DNA from: Metarhizium brunneum
Taxonomy: Eukaryota > Ascomycota > Sordariomycetes > Hypocreales > Clavicipitaceae
Direction: 5' to 3'
Assembly (NCBI RefSeq): GCF_013426205.1
Contig: NC_089426.1
Coordinates: 3,038,001 to 3,102,000 of the forward strand
Length of the DNA: 64,000 nt
The notes under the pieces were generated by a model. That model had not been told where the DNA came from and made no database searches. It was given only the letters and a program-made list of their open reading frames with translations. The position numbers and the translations under genes were made by a program. This document shows positions 23,572 through 38,292 of the stretch, piece by piece; the stretch's first letter is position 1; each line of letters begins with the position of its first letter.

Positions 23572-25196
23572 GACTGGCTGTCTTAATTCAAGAACCACGA
23601 AGTCAATGAAGTTCCGGGAAGGCCGGAAGATTCCCCTTGCGCAGTCCGGGCGAGTGCGCGAATGCTGCGTGGACAGGATAAAAGTAAAACTAGAAGTCAG
23701 CAAAGATTCCGACGTCAATCCCACTTTGGTGGAAGAAAGGGTGGGCGCTGTCGAGCGCTAAACACCCAGTCGGAGATTGTCTCGTATGGAAGGAACTGAA
23801 CCAGAACACAATACCTGCAGCTGGTCAATATCGTCCGTGAAAAATCCGCGCAAAAAGATTCACCCGATTATCAAATCCTACTTAGGTACATGGCACTGGC
23901 TTGCTCTTGAGGCTCTCGAGGATATAAAGGAGTAGTCCTCTGACTCCTGAGGTCCAATGTCATGTAGACAGTTGGGGATGAACAACTGTCTAACCGGCAG
24001 TCAACTGGCAGACAGCTGCACCAAATTGATCCAGGGGTGGGGAAGGCGCGCGCCTCGGCTGCCAAAACTACCAGACCAGACACAACCAACTCGCACCCTC
24101 ACACAATTCATCCCACCGTCAACACTCTCACCCTCACACACGCATCGCGGAGCTGATGCGATTCATAGAGAAGCCTCCAGTTGCGAAGAAAGGAGACTGT
24201 CATTTATCGCTCAAATGGCGCATGGCATCATAGAAAAGCCTTGGCCACGAGTCCAGATAACACCACTGGTTGCCCTTGGTCCTTGGGCTTGGGCAGGTCG
24301 AGTCTAGGCAGCTTCTGAAATCACGAAGTCGCTCGTATCACCTCACGTACCAATGCGCTCATGCACATGCTCAAGCAGGTTTGCTCAGCAGTTGGCCCTA
24401 ACTTGACGGAGAGGCTTCGGACCAACGTCGTCTCTCCCAACAATCTAATTTCGGGAGCCAAGAAAATGCACGCACTACGCATTGCTTTATTGATTCGCCC
24501 GTCAGTCTGGGGTCTCTTAATTCATTTCATCTTCATTTGTCGGCGTACACCATCCAAATACCGGGATGCGTCGACTTTGTTCACCGGGATTATTTACACC
24601 AACTATTCGAAATCTTGATTCTACATGCCTGAACTTGTTTCCAACACTCTGTAGGCTTTTCCCTCAAGCCGGCGTCATGAATGTGTGTCGTTTCAAGCCG
24701 ACTTGACGACAAGTTTGCCTACTGACTGAGCCGATAGTTTTCGGGGTGTTTTGCGATATATAATACACTCGTCAGTTTCTGCAAATTCTTGCAATATCCA
24801 CTAATAATTACATATTAAATTCCGGGTCCACTTTGGGTCATCTCATAACTCACTTTTGTGCCAAAGCCCCAAGGAATGATACGCGTAGCCTGTACCGCTG
24901 TCTTATTTTACCATTGCGTCAATTTGGATAGGACGTCAGAACCCATTTACACGCAACGTTGTCAAATAAGATACCATTGCACTACCGTTTCCGTTCACTA
25001 TGATAAGCGCACTCTGAGTCGACTTTTCCCAACTAAAGAGAAGTGTACATATGATGCGTAGAACCAGTGTCAAACTCAAACGCTCTCCTCCAACTTTGAG
25101 TATTCCGTCACATGCAGAGTATTCACCACGGTTTGCGCGCTTCTCTTGTCTAAGCTCTTACTAACTGAGTTCGGAGCCTCAAACGCCTCCGCTTAA
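23572..25196. other. Intergenic region
   Basis: Promoter of the regulator and spacer. Open frames are short and lack motifs. Confidence 0.5.
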
Positions 25197-26500
25197 TTCT
25201 TCCAGTGTACCATCTTTAGTTTCCAGAAAGAAGAAATAGATGAACACTGCTTCGAAGAGGTCCCAGAACACACAAATATCAGATAGAAGTAATAACGAAT
25301 ATTCTCAAAAGCCGGCCCGCTGCTGTATTGAATGACGGTAGAAGCAGCAGAACTAGCAAAGTTGCCGTTTGCCGTGCCCTTGGATGGCATTGCTGTCGGC
25401 AAAGTTTCTGCAATATACATGGATTGTACGGGTGTCCAGCCAAACGAGAAGATGATACCGAAGTTGAAGATGGATGCCACTGTGTATTGGCAGCTGCCGT
25501 ATTGGACGGGTTGTCCATTGACAATTTGCTGGTGCCCGTCAGGTCAGTGAAGCAACACGGCGCAAAGACGATAGTGTGAAGCAGCAGAGGCCGGCGTAAG
25601 TCATGCGAGCGCCGAGGATGGCTCCTATTGAACAAAGTGCTGTGTTGATGCCATTGAGAGCAAGCGCCTTCTGTGGATCAGTGATTCCGGTATTGTTCAA
25701 CATGAGGGGTAAATGGTAAGAGCTTAAACTATTACCGCTGATTTGCCATCAACTAGCGAGGGGATTCGGGTAGAAAGAAGACGCCCAACACAACAATACC
25801 AGAAGTCACCACAAGTCACCAAATGGAAATTTTCCATGCCGTGTTGTATTGATAAAGCTGTAGCCGTATACAGCCAACCTGACTTGCAATGATGCTCCCA
25901 ATGTACCATGTGAAATTATACAATCCAGTCGGCGTTCCCCGCCAGTTCGGATGGGCTAGCTGACTGAGATAGCATGATGCCGATACGCAACAAAAGCCGA
26001 CGTCGAATCCAAGTACGAAACGACCAGCGAGGAATTGGCCGTGACTTGTAGATGGCGCTTGCACGCAGGTACCAATAACTATTATGAGAGCTCTAGTGAG
26101 CATGCCCCATCGCTGGCCGAAGTAGTCGTTGGCCGGGCCAGTGAAGAAGATTGCCACGACTGAACCAGTGTTGTACATAGCAAATACCAAACCTGTGCTA
26201 GAACCAGCGCTTTTACTGTTCTCTCTTGTTAGTACTTGGGGATTATTACAGGGTCTCGAGTGGCTCTATCAAACGTACATGCCAAAAATAGCGTAGATAG
26301 GATGGCATGGCGTTTAAACCACCCATGAGGGAACCATCATATCCGTTCTAGATACAAAATGGTGTCAGCTACTGTCGTGGCGTTGTATATGGATGTCAAA
26401 TCATACCAGGCGTCCACACAAGTAGGCACAAGACAAGACAAGATAGAGACGAAACATGGCTGGCATGCATGGCGGGCTCTCTCTCTGATCAAGCTCATCA
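25197..26500 (-). pseudogene. Lactose-permease-type sugar transporter relic (MFS)
   Basis: Recognisable pieces of a sugar-porter MFS protein appear in order on this strand. They are FRLYLVLSCAYLCG, then after an apparent intron NGYDGSLMGGLNAMPSY, GLVFAMYNTGSVVAIF, FLAGRFVLGFDVGF, HPNWRGTPTGLYN, FFLPESPR followed by stop codons near 25750, [80 protein letters not shown] and [18 protein letters not shown]. Stops, frameshifts (one near the [11 protein letters not shown] segment) and loss of roughly the central third (the loop and TM7 region) show it is dead. The wording matches the fungal lactose permease group (LAC12/LacpA-like). It is divergent to the GH2 relic at 28027. Confidence 0.85.
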
Positions 26501-28026
26501 GTGAGTTGTATAACAGTGCTCACACGTGGGGACTGTGCACGATGGCCCACGTTGGGCTGGTCTTTTCGGAGGTTGTCATTTCAATATTTGACGAACGCTA
26601 GCCTTTCGGTTCCTCGGCATCGGTGAGTGAAGTCTAGAGCCAATCAGCAACAAATTGCCAGAGTACAAGGCCAATTGTGTTTCGAAGTGTGGCCAATGCC
26701 GACTGGGAATAGATAGGGGTCCAACGATGACTCTACACTACTCGCATCATGATCCAGGTGACGAGTCCAATGTTGGCCAGGAGCGAGTTCACCAGATTGT
26801 GGCGCCGAGAGCAGAGCCCTGGTGATGGACCACAAGAATGCCAGATAGCAACAGACTACAGAGAGGCCATGATTCCACAGAGGGTTGAGCCTGACACTGC
26901 CAACGATTTGTGCCAACGCAGTCTTCGGTGCCAGTCTTGGAGACTCTTGGCGAGGAGTCTGTTTGTGCAGCCCGAGGAACCGACGGAGGCCTTAGCCCAA
27001 CAACCCTGGAAATGGTGGCTATCCTACACACAGCCTACGTATTTGGGGTTACTGGTGTCAAAACTTCCCCACGGGCAGATGAGCCAGGTCCCAGTCATGT
27101 AGTATGGGGAATCGATCGAGGGTAGTACATACATAGCGTTGGATCGATGAAGGGATTGGCAGGACGCGATATGAACCGAGCATGGATGTGGCTTGTTGGC
27201 AACTTGGCAACTTGGCATCGTTCTGGAAGTCGCGACGGGCACGCACTTCCTGCTCTTGCGTGGAGTCGTGGACCCTATTTCAAGTTCGGCTCCACCATCT
27301 CCGACAGATTTATCTTGGCATAACCAAGCATTTCCCTTGTAACATTCTAAAAATCCCGATCACATCAGGAGCGGTTTCCCCACCGGCTCTTAATTTAAAG
27401 TGCTACCACTGGTTTGTTGGTGCGCTTCTTGTTTCTTTCCATTACTCCTCATGATCGTGGCATGTAGCCTGTCTGTCGAAACGATGCAATCCATTCGCGT
27501 CTTGTTCCCGACCTCCCCGCAAGACGACTCAGGAAGTTTCCAAGCCATTGACACGCTCCTGCTCAAGTTCGTTATGTCGACACATAGCTTCTGATAAACT
27601 TCATTGGCTATTGTTCCATGGATAATGCCATAACCACCCATAACATAGTAGTGTTGTTGTGGTGCGTTTTAGCGGAGATTCGCTCAGAGGTTTGCAGACT
27701 TCCTCGCGCCTCGTGGGCTATTCTTGCTGGGTGGAAGATGGATGGGTAATCTTCCTCACCACGTAATGTCATTACATATTCATCCACTGTCTCATTCATA
27801 GTTTATTTCCGGAGTCTTTGGTACCCGTCTCCACATGTACGTGGCAATGGCCGTTTGATTACTCCATCAGTTTGCCATCCAGTTGGGTAGAAAAGAAACC
27901 AGGTCCTGCCACGAACTTACCGGCAGAAGAGAAGATATTCTCAAAAACGGTCGTCTGTTTTTTCCCTTTACCTTTCATTCCATTCTTAGCTTCACCTAAT
28001 GGTGTCTATACAACGTTTTTCTTTGT
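26501..28026. other. Region between the permease and beta-galactosidase relics
   Basis: Would correspond to the shared divergent promoter of the old gene pair, now 1.5 kb long. No coding region is supported. Open frames at 27390-27799 (-) have no recognised domain. Confidence 0.45.
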
Positions 28027-30165
<2,139 letters not shown>

Positions 30166-30573
30166 AATAAATCCCACATGGCGGCTCCTTCGAAGCGTCG
30201 GAGTGTTTACACGCCAATCCAGGCGTCGAGAATACAGAAACGGCGTCCTGTAGCCAGGAATTGGACTTTTGAGTCATTTGAAGGTATTCATAAGATTTTA
30301 ACAGAAATACCATGATGCAAAAATCCGAGCGAAGACGGGCAGTGGCGACCTCGGCACCCAAGGTCGCGAGGCAGGCGCATCGCGTTGATTTTCCCTGCGT
30401 CATAGCGAAATGGTTTATGGTGGGGCTTTGGCCGTTTGACTCACCCGCCAGCGTCAATCTACGACTCGAAAAGTCGACGACCGTTTCTGCAAAACCGCGT
30501 TGCCCACACCGGCTAAGATTGTTTAGCTTTTGCAAGAAGCAAACCCAATCTTCCTCGAGCTGAAGTTCCTGTC
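30166..30573. other. VMS1 promoter
   Basis: Spacer and 5' region of the next gene; no other feature seen. Confidence 0.5.
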
Positions 30574-32565
30574 ATGGCGGCCAAAAGCGACGACATCCTT
30601 CGGCGGCCTCTCTACGGTTGGTTCTGCTCAAACCCGCCATCCAAACGTCACCCGACGAATGCGAAGAGCTAACCAGCTTCCCCAGTGTACGATCTGCCTG
30701 GCACAGTTCTAGAAAGCTTGACTCTCAAGGCAGATACAGACAGCACGCATGTCGTCGATGAAGAACCCACCCGTACGCCGAGCGAGAAGAGCCCCGATGC
30801 GTCGACCGAGAACCTCGTTGGATCGCAGTCATGTTCGCTTTGCGGTATGACCTTCTCGTCGCTGCAGGACCAGCGCAGTCATCTCAAGTCCGACTTTCAC
30901 AACTATAACTTGAAGCAAAAAATGCGGAATCGCAAGCCTGTTTCCGAGACAGAATTCGACAAGCTCATAGAGGACCTTGACGAATCGCTCTCCGGTTCGG
31001 ACTCGGAGGACGAGGACGAGGAGGAAGACGATGGTCGACAGGACTCTACTTTGACCGCGTTGCTGAAGAAGCAGGCTCGCTTGGTCGATAAACAAGGCGA
31101 TGGCGATGAAGAACCCTCGAATGAATCAAGCTTGGGGAGAGGGAATCGTGGCAAGCCGCCCTTGATTTGGTTCAGTTCGCCACTCTTGCCGGAGAACCAC
31201 TACTTCGGGCTGTACCGCGCCATATTGACGGGAGAAGATCAGCGGCATTCTGACCTTACTGATGTACTACGAAAGAAGCAAGTCGATCCCATTTCAATAC
31301 CAAAGCCAGCCAAAGACGGGACGCTAGCGCCTACCGCGTACAAAGGACCTCACGTCTTTTTGTGTATGATTGGCGGTGGACATTTTGCTGCCATGGTTGT
31401 TTCTCTAGCTCCAAGGGCAGCAAAGGGAAACACGTCCATGAACCGCGAAGCTACTGTCCTAGCTCACAAGACCTTCCATCGATATACCACTCGAAGGAAG
31501 CAGGGTGGCTCACAATCTGCAAACGACAATGCCAAGGGAGCCGCACACTCTGCTGGCTCAACGTTGCGTCGTTACAACGAGCAGGCTTTGGTAGATGATG
31601 TGCGGGCCCTGCTCCGTGACTGGAAAGCTCTTCTAGACACTTCAGAACTGCTCTTTATTAGGGCCACTGGTGTTACGAATCGAAGAACGCTTTTCGGGCC
31701 GTACGAAGGCCAGGTCCTAAAGCATAATGATACCCGGCTCCGAGGCTTTCCTTTCAGCACAAGACGCGCCACTCAGAATGAACTCATGAGGTCATTTATC
31801 GAGTTGACGCGGCTCAAGGTCAGGGAGATTGACCCAGCAAAGGAAGTAGCAAAAGAGGCACAGCCACAAGTAGTTACTAAATCTGCTAGCCCTAAACCTT
31901 CGAAGCCAAAGCTATCAGAGGAGGAAGAGACGGCTCTTTTGCACACGTCACAACTACAAGCGTTTATCCGACGCTCAAAGCTTCCCGCATTATTATCGTA
32001 CCTCTCCAATAACGGCTTGCCAGCCGATTTCGAATTTCGGCCCATCGAGCAAAACTATCACTCCCCTCGACCTCTTCACCTCGCAGCCTCTCAAAACTCG
32101 CCACCTCTTGTTCTCGGTCTTCTTGCTCGCGGGGGCGCGGATCCGTCCGTAAAAAACGCCGAGGGTAAGACGCCGTTCGAACTAGCTGGTGACAGAGGAA
32201 CCCGTGACGCGTTTCGGGTGGCTCGTTCGGAACTGGGAGAGGCCAGATGGGCATGGGATGCGGCCAAGGTCCCCGCAGCGATGACAAAGGCTGAAGCAGA
32301 TCGTAGAGAAGAGCGTGAGAAGTCAGAAGCTGATAAAAAAGAAGCTGAGAGGAGGAAAGCCGAAGAGGAGCGGCTGCGAACCGAAGGTCCCCAGGTAGTA
32401 GAGAAGAGGCCCAAGGGAAATACACTTGGATCTAGTATGGCAAAGACACCGCAGGAACGCAGGGAGGAAGAGTCGAGGGGGTTGACGCCCGAAATGAGGA
32501 TGAAGCTGGAACGCGAGAGGAGGGCGAGAGCTGCGGAAGAGCGGTTGCGGAAGATGAAGAGCTGA
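30574..32565 (+). CDS. VMS1: VMS1/ANKZF1-type peptidyl-tRNA hydrolase
   Basis: Releases nascent chains from stalled 60S ribosomes by cutting peptidyl-tRNA, and works with Cdc48 in ribosome and mitochondrial quality control. Two exons, 30574-30616 and 30686-32565, give 640 aa: MAAKSDDILRRPLYV joins YDLPGTVLESLTLK. A C2H2 finger (CSLCGMTFSSLQDQRSHLKS, residues ~64-86) is followed by an acidic stretch. The VLRF1 domain (~200-370) carries RYTTRRKQGGSQSAND, with the conserved Gln of the GGSQ motif, the catalytic residue known in yeast Vms1. An ankyrin-like segment (RPLHLAASQNSPPLVLGLLA) and a charged coiled coil follow. Near the C-terminus RERRARAAEER matches the VIM consensus R-x5-A-A-x2-R for Cdc48/p97 binding. 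The intron donor GTTGGT is weak, but it restores the conserved RPLYV N-terminus. Confidence 0.96.
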
Positions 32566-34182
32566 TAGATTTGGCAGCCCATTTGCGCCTTTTTTCTTAA
32601 CACGAGGAGCAGTTTGTGATGGATTCTCGAGGTGCTGGCTTGGAACAAGGGCAGAGAAGAAAGCTTATCCAGCAGAACTAAAGAAAACCCTCAGTAAGCA
32701 TTTAGATGCACGCGCGGCTCACGGTCACGCGCCTCCCCTTGTACTTCTCCTCATGTGTAATAAGATTATAACAAGACTAGACTTGTCACCGGATCGTTTC
32801 TACTGTGGCACACGGTTACACGAGGGCCACGATCACGAGACCTAGGACATCAGGCCCCCGCTGGCTTCTTGTATGTAGAGCTCTTTGGATCATCTAGTCC
32901 TTGAAGAAGCCAAGGACCTTTCATACCCAAAGCCGTTATCATAGATGAATCGAATGATTACTCCAGGCCCTCGTCAACCAGCGTTACTTGCCCCTGTCGC
33001 TGCAAGTCTCAAGATCGTCTGCGAAATGGGCACCACTGAAGCTGTGAATTCTGAATTACGCCGGGATAGGCACACGTACGAGGTGACTCGCCAAGCTGTT
33101 CATGGCGGACGGCGGGGGCACAACAGGACACCAGACCACAAGCCAAAATGTTATATATCACATCAGTTATTCACTGCAGGTCCTGTTTAAGTAAACTACA
33201 TCGCATTGCGATAGTTTACTCACAAATCGCGTGTACCGCAAGCAAACCATTGGGTACCAAATTGGCCATTATGCATAGAGGCTAGTCTCTAGCTGTCAAT
33301 ACAATCATCACAACAATCCCAAGTTTACACATTTGACTTCTGACTCTAGTCACGGCTGTGACTGTTGCATCCGAAGCCCTTCCAGGAATGAATCCTGTTA
33401 TGTAGCGAGTAGTCCCTAGTGCCGTTTACGGTCTCTACACAGAACGCGTATCTGAGGCTTTGTTTACGACCACCCGCAAAGACTGTATACATTTGTAAAA
33501 TCCATATCCCCTACGATCGAGCACGGCCCATTTAGACCCCATTTGGAGCACAGATTGTGGTCGAAGCCGCTGAATTCCATAAAATGGGATGGCACATGAT
33601 GGATCAAGGGAGACCAGATCAGCGATGGAATCAACGCACTCCCTCTGTTCATCCGTAGTTCCGCAGTGCCCTCCAACGCTATTCTAGTATTCATTACTCG
33701 ATATCGCTGCTACGCAAACGGGGCCCGTCGATTTTCATAAGCTGCCGGCTTACAGTCCAGGAGTTATCGACGTACTCATCGACGCAACGTCTCGGCCGTC
33801 CGTACACTATCCTCCCACAAGTTAGGGGCAGCATCAAAGCCATGCCGGACAATGGATCAACTCACCTAATACAATACCCATATCCAATTCTTCCGCAGAG
33901 AAAAGGTCTTCATCGAGAGCTCTGACTGAGCCGCCCACAGCGGCGACTTTTCCAGCACTGCATGCTCTGTCCATGGTCTCGATTTCCCAAGCATCACAGT
34001 TTCTCTTTCTCTGTACATGAGGCCTCCCCTGTGCATATGACAGATGACAGTGACTCCGTTGACGGCTCCGCAGGAGGCCTGTCGTACGACTCTGCCTACG
34101 CCACCGCTTTGCCAACACGCCAATGGGCTTCATTTGGACAGAAATTCACTCCCATCACGCGGCGACGACTTCAGACGAAGCT
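32566..34182. other. Intergenic region
   Basis: No gene supported. A hairpin sits at 33190-33220. Minus frames at 33834-34133 overlap each other and lack motifs. Confidence 0.5.
33190..33220. repeat. Isolated hairpin
   Basis: AGTAAACTACATCGCA followed by TGCGATAGTTTACT forms a 14-bp stem with a small bulge and a 1-nt apex, so it is close to a cruciform-type palindrome. Confidence 0.6.
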
Positions 34183-34189
34183 TTCCAGT

Positions 34190-34645
34190 GAACTTGTAAG
34201 CAGCAGTTGGGCCTCGAGCAGTGCTAGGTGCTCTTCTTCCCATACGCACCAGCTGCTGGCTGTGCGGTCTGGAACTGGTCCCGTCAGCATTGTTACACAC
34301 ACGCTTCGCCAGGAGACCGGCTTTGCAGAGTCTGAAGCTTTGCAGTGAACTTGTAAGCAGCAGTTGGGCCTCGAGCAGTGTTAGATGCTCCTCTCCCTCT
34401 GTACGCACCGGCTGCTGGCTGTGCGGTCTGCAACTGGTCCCGTCAGCATTGTTACACGCACGCTTCGCCAGGAAACCAGCTTTGCAGAGTCTCAAGCTTT
34501 GCAGTGAACTTGTAAGCAGCAGTTGGGTCTCGCTGGAGCAGTGTTCAGATGCCATTCCTCCATACGCACCAACTGCCGCCTATGCGGTCCGCAATGGGTC
34601 CCATCAGCACTGTTGGACGCACGCTTCGCCAGGAAACCAGCTTTG
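34190..34645. repeat. Minisatellite, period 157-159 bp, three copies
   Basis: The segment beginning GAACTTGTAAGCAGCAGTTG recurs at 34190, 34347 and 34506. Copies share blocks such as GCTGCTGGCTGTGCGGTCTG (copies 1 and 2) and CACGCTTCGCCAGGA. Copy 3 is shorter and more diverged. The period is close to a multiple of three, so long frames run through it on both strands, but no known protein is seen. Confidence 0.9.
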
Positions 34646-34725
34646 CAGTCTGTTCATGTTTTGTTTAATAGCTCTTCAGAATGAACCAACTGAGCATCGT
34701 CTCAAGCCCAGTCTCGAGCCCAGTC

Positions 34726-34732
34726 TATAAAG
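34726..34732 (+). promoter_or_regulatory. TATA box
   Basis: TATAAAG, followed by a pyrimidine-rich tract, 139 nt before the ATG at 34865. This is the usual arrangement of a strong fungal promoter. Confidence 0.5.
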
Positions 34733-34864
34733 ATGGCTCTTCGCCACTGTCCTCCTCCGTGTCTTTGCTCTTCTCCTCAGCGCTCTCTTGACCATCTGTC
34801 ATGACCAGCACAAAACTGTTTCGATTCAAAGACACAATACACAAATCCTTTCACCTCGCCCAGT

Positions 34865-35096
34865 ATGACTGTCTGCGGCGAGTGTCACAACAACCACTGC
34901 GGATCGGCCCGGCCCTGCCTATGCTTTGGCAGGCACGGAGTCGACCGCCTCGGCGTCGAGGCGGACATGATCATGATGGAGGAGGTAACCGTCTCGTCCA
35001 TGATGGTAATGCAAGGTAGGTTATTAATGTAGTTTAAGAAACCATTCGCCACTTGCTGGCTCAGGAGCAATAGAGCTGATGCGCCGTTGTAGATGA
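34865..35096 (+). CDS. Possible small Cys-rich (metallothionein-like) peptide
   Basis: ATG at 34865 opens MTVCGECHNNHCGSARPCLC, with five Cys and two His in the first 20 residues arranged as CxxC...C...CxC, then a Met-rich acidic second half (ADMIMMEEVTVSSMMVMQ). An intron (35016-35064, GTAGGT...CAG) keeps the frame and adds a last exon, for 60 aa. The TATA box at 34726 and CT-rich leader fit a real promoter. The Cys spacing recalls small metal-binding peptides, but I cannot assign it to a family. It could also be a chance frame; the overlapping frame from 34801 has a worse composition. Confidence 0.4.
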
Positions 35097-36485
35097 AGAC
35101 GGCGTTACATACCGGACGCCCGGCGACCAAGACCGGCCCGGCGCTAGCAAGACGGCGCCGGAACGGATGCCGCTTGCTTCTGACCGTCGCCGGAGATATA
35201 AAGTATTTACATTGAAGCAGCGTCCCGGGGTTGCTGCCAAGGTATGTGACACACTACTGGCCGGGCCTCACGTGACTCGCACGCTAACCTGCTTAGTCGT
35301 CTCCGTTGAGCAACGGCGCTTGAGCATTCGATCAATAATTTCGTACGAATCGAAATTGCACCACCTCGATCTTCAAATCATACCAATTTTTCCTTGGAGA
35401 GACTTTTAATGCGTAATTTTCTGGTACTGCATGAATCGCCAACCCTCACGACTGAGACGGAGCGTCTGGGATCTGGATACATTTTGCGTGGGAGCCTGAG
35501 GCGTATAGGGTAGTATCATTGAAACTGATTTTATCTGGATTTTATCTTTTCTTTCTATTGTACAATTTTATCTATCATTTGAGAACCATATGCTACAGCA
35601 TCTGATTGGCGGATTTAGTTGTCATAGGATAAAGCTCTACAATTGATGCATCTAAGCTCGTTGTTACAATACAACATTTGCTATCATGTTTGGGTTGATG
35701 GGTGATTGTCGTGATCCAGATGCGCTGCTTCAGACAAGCAGCCATGGTGCAGACGCAACATTCGATATATCACGCCCGCAAGAAGGGGCCGTCGCGCATA
35801 GATACCCGTCTTGGAAGCCCCTGCATACGGCCACGGCCCGGTATTCGCCCAAGCTTGGCTTGTATTTATGACATATCAACGGGACCTGACATAAGAACCC
35901 TGTATTCAGCATCGTGGCGACCCGTTTTTGAGCGGTGGTAATTTTTCCCTCATATTGAAGTGGTCTGATCTGACAATTATCTGTTTAGTACTTGGTAATT
36001 TGCCAACACTACTTTCGGCCCAGAGAAGTACGTGTTCCAGTCACCGCATACTCTGCACCGCGTCGGCGTCTCTAGATTTTCACGACGTTTGAGAATGTCT
36101 TTGTTCTTGCAGACGCTTCCAAAGGACGCCATGTCACGACGTCAGAACCTGCAGCCACGAGATAAGACATTAGATGCCTTTAAAAAATAATAACAAAAAA
36201 GAATGCAAGTGCCGACTGGAGGACACGACTTATGAAGCCCGTTGGCTACAGATCGGATAATGATGGTGCGGTGGCCCTGATTTGACGCCGACGTGCCGTA
36301 TCGCAGCCTTGTGCCCGGCAAGGTTGACTCGATAGTCGAGATGCTTTGGCTTTCTTATCCTCATGACGACCTTTTAAGACGTATTGTTATTTCAAGATAT
36401 AAACGGTGCAGTCAAGATGCTGTTTTTCAGTTGGATGTAGCTCACCAGAGATATTGGCTACTGTTTCGCTCTTTACATCTTTCGA
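35097..36485. other. Intergenic region
   Basis: AT-richer spacer with no supported gene. Confidence 0.5.
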
Positions 36486-37118
36486 AATGCACAAAGACAC
36501 AGACTTGTACTCTTTCGCACCGTCAAGACCACCGGCACTTTTCTATTGGCAGGCCTCGCCAACGCTGTTCTAGAGGTCACCAGCCGCGGCATCACATGCG
36601 TCGTGACTTGCATCAAGCATGGCGTTGAACTGCCCGTCGTGCCAGGACAAAGCTGGGATTCTGGCAGCCGGGGACGTCAGCGTATCGGCAGAGAAGCTAC
36701 GCCAATCCATTGATGGAGCGTGACAAATGCCAATTCACAAATGGACCCGTATCAAGCATGCGAGGACAGTAATACCACGCATTTCATGCATCTGGGACAG
36801 TTTTCTGGTGACCGGGCTTCTATTGCGCCATGTGACAGTGATGGCTGTGGGACAGGCCTTATTCAACGTGGTACTACTATTCCTCTAGGTCAGCTCGACT
36901 CGTTTTTCAGGCCTGAGAGAATGAAGGTGTCAGGACGCAGCTGGACACTGACAGGTACAGTTGGACAAACTGTGTCTGACTCAGGTCGTCCCCAATACGC
37001 GTTCTACGGATCGGATTCAAAGACTGTTGCGGGGCGATACACTCGACGAAATAGTAACCGATATCTCATAGGTAAAACCAAACAGATTGTCTGGATTTTC
37101 GGGTACTCCATTCCTTAG
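36486..37118 (+). CDS. Unrecognised, possibly degraded secreted protein
   Basis: Two adjoining open stretches. The first (no ATG in frame) reads TTGTFLLAGLANAVLEVTSR, then ITCVVTCIKHGVELPVVPG, which looks like a signal peptide and a Cys-containing mature start. The second, from ATG 36723, reads 132 aa including APCDSDGCGTGLIQRG and SWTLTGTVGQTVSDSGRPQY. The frames differ, so an unseen intron or a frameshift must separate them. No family recognised. Confidence 0.25.
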
Positions 37119-37518
37119 GATTCCTCCATGAGCTTGGACTGACAAGCCTGTGATGGAAGAAGCCCATAAGCTGCAACGCATAAATGCAGTGACATTATGC
37201 ACCCTTCCCAACATTGCTGCCCCTATTCTTGTCATGGGACTCAGCCTAGCCATGGTATTGAATGCCAACTAATGCAGCTTCATGCCGTAATAGTGGTTCA
37301 TGGAGGGAAGCTTCTCTTCATCCTATTAGAAATAAGTGTGAATCACATGAGCGTCGATCCCCCAGAAAGAAGAAGGCATTACAAATTTTGGTGTGAGACT
37401 GTGAGCTGTCGCAAGTAGGAAAAAATACGGATCATCTCCATATCATTCATAGAAATGACAGCAAAGTCTGCGCCAAGACTCTTTTGTGCCACCCGGGAAT
37501 GTGGTAGCGATGGCATAA

Positions 37519-38253
37519 CTAATAATGGCATTGGCGTATAGTATAGCTACTGTATTGCCTCAACCGAGAAGGCAAGGGTTCTAAAAAGAGGCTGATGATC
37601 AGCGGCATGGTTTCTGCAATATGGCGTGCTTCATGTCCAGGCATGACTTGGCACTTGGTGATGTTTATGGGCCGTTGGCCTGGGCACGGCGTGAAAACAA
37701 CAAGCGTTGTAAGAAGACTGAATATTGAATCAGGCTTGGAAGGACAAAAAGGAACGTTATGCTTATGCTCGCCCTGGCTGCTGCAAAGCATCGCCACCTC
37801 CGTGGCTTCAGCCCGACGTATGTATTTTTGGCGTTCGTATCTTGAAACCACAGGCTCACTCCGGGGGTGGCCAGGTCGCTCCGGATGCCCGCTCCTCGGC
37901 AGCCTGCCTTGTGGTAGGGACTCGCAGCGTGCCGTCGTGACGGCTGGAGTTCTGTCGCTGGCGAGGGCCTTCATGCGAGTGATTCTCGATGCGAGAGTTG
38001 AATTCAGCTTGTGGGGCCGAGGGGCCGCTGAGAGCGATGAAGATGCAAAATGCTGGAGTATTTTGTGGGTAGTTTGTTTCAGGTCAACTATTTGGTCAAG
38101 ACTAAACCCCAATTGAGCAGAAGTCAGAAGTTGGTCTTGTGTGTATAATCCGGACTTCCTAAGCGTACTGTCAAGAGACAGGTGCTTGCGACATATTAGC
38201 ACAGAATCCCAGGCTTTCATATGCTCCAAGTATGAAACCACCAAGTGGCACAA
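37519..38253 (-). CDS. Unrecognised open reading frame, 244 aa
   Basis: A single uninterrupted frame with an ATG, including QLGFSLDQIVDLKQTTHKIL and LASRITRMKALASDRTP. No signal peptide or known domain is visible, and a 173-aa frame overlaps on the opposite strand. It may be chance or a fragment of a larger old gene. Confidence 0.2.
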   Translation of the reverse strand: MCHLVVSYLEHMKAWDSVLICRKHLSLDSTLRKSGLYTQDQLLTSAQLGFSLDQIVDLKQTTHKILQHFASSSLSAAPRPHKLNSTLASRITRMKALASDRTPAVTTARCESLPQGRLPRSGHPERPGHPRSEPVVSRYERQKYIRRAEATEVAMLCSSQGEHKHNVPFCPSKPDSIFSLLTTLVVFTPCPGQRPINITKCQVMPGHEARHIAETMPLIISLFLEPLPSRLRQYSSYTIRQCHY

Positions 38254-38283
38254 TCTTATAAAATGCCATCTTTGGCTTGCACA

Positions 38284-38292
38284 TACTCCGTA
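38284..38292. repeat. TACTCCGTA motif
   Basis: Exact 9-bp match in spacer DNA. Confidence 0.6.

Noticed and set aside
34221..34730. Long frames through the minisatellite
   Set aside because: They exist on both strands because the repeat period is near a multiple of three; no signal, domain or codon bias supports translation.
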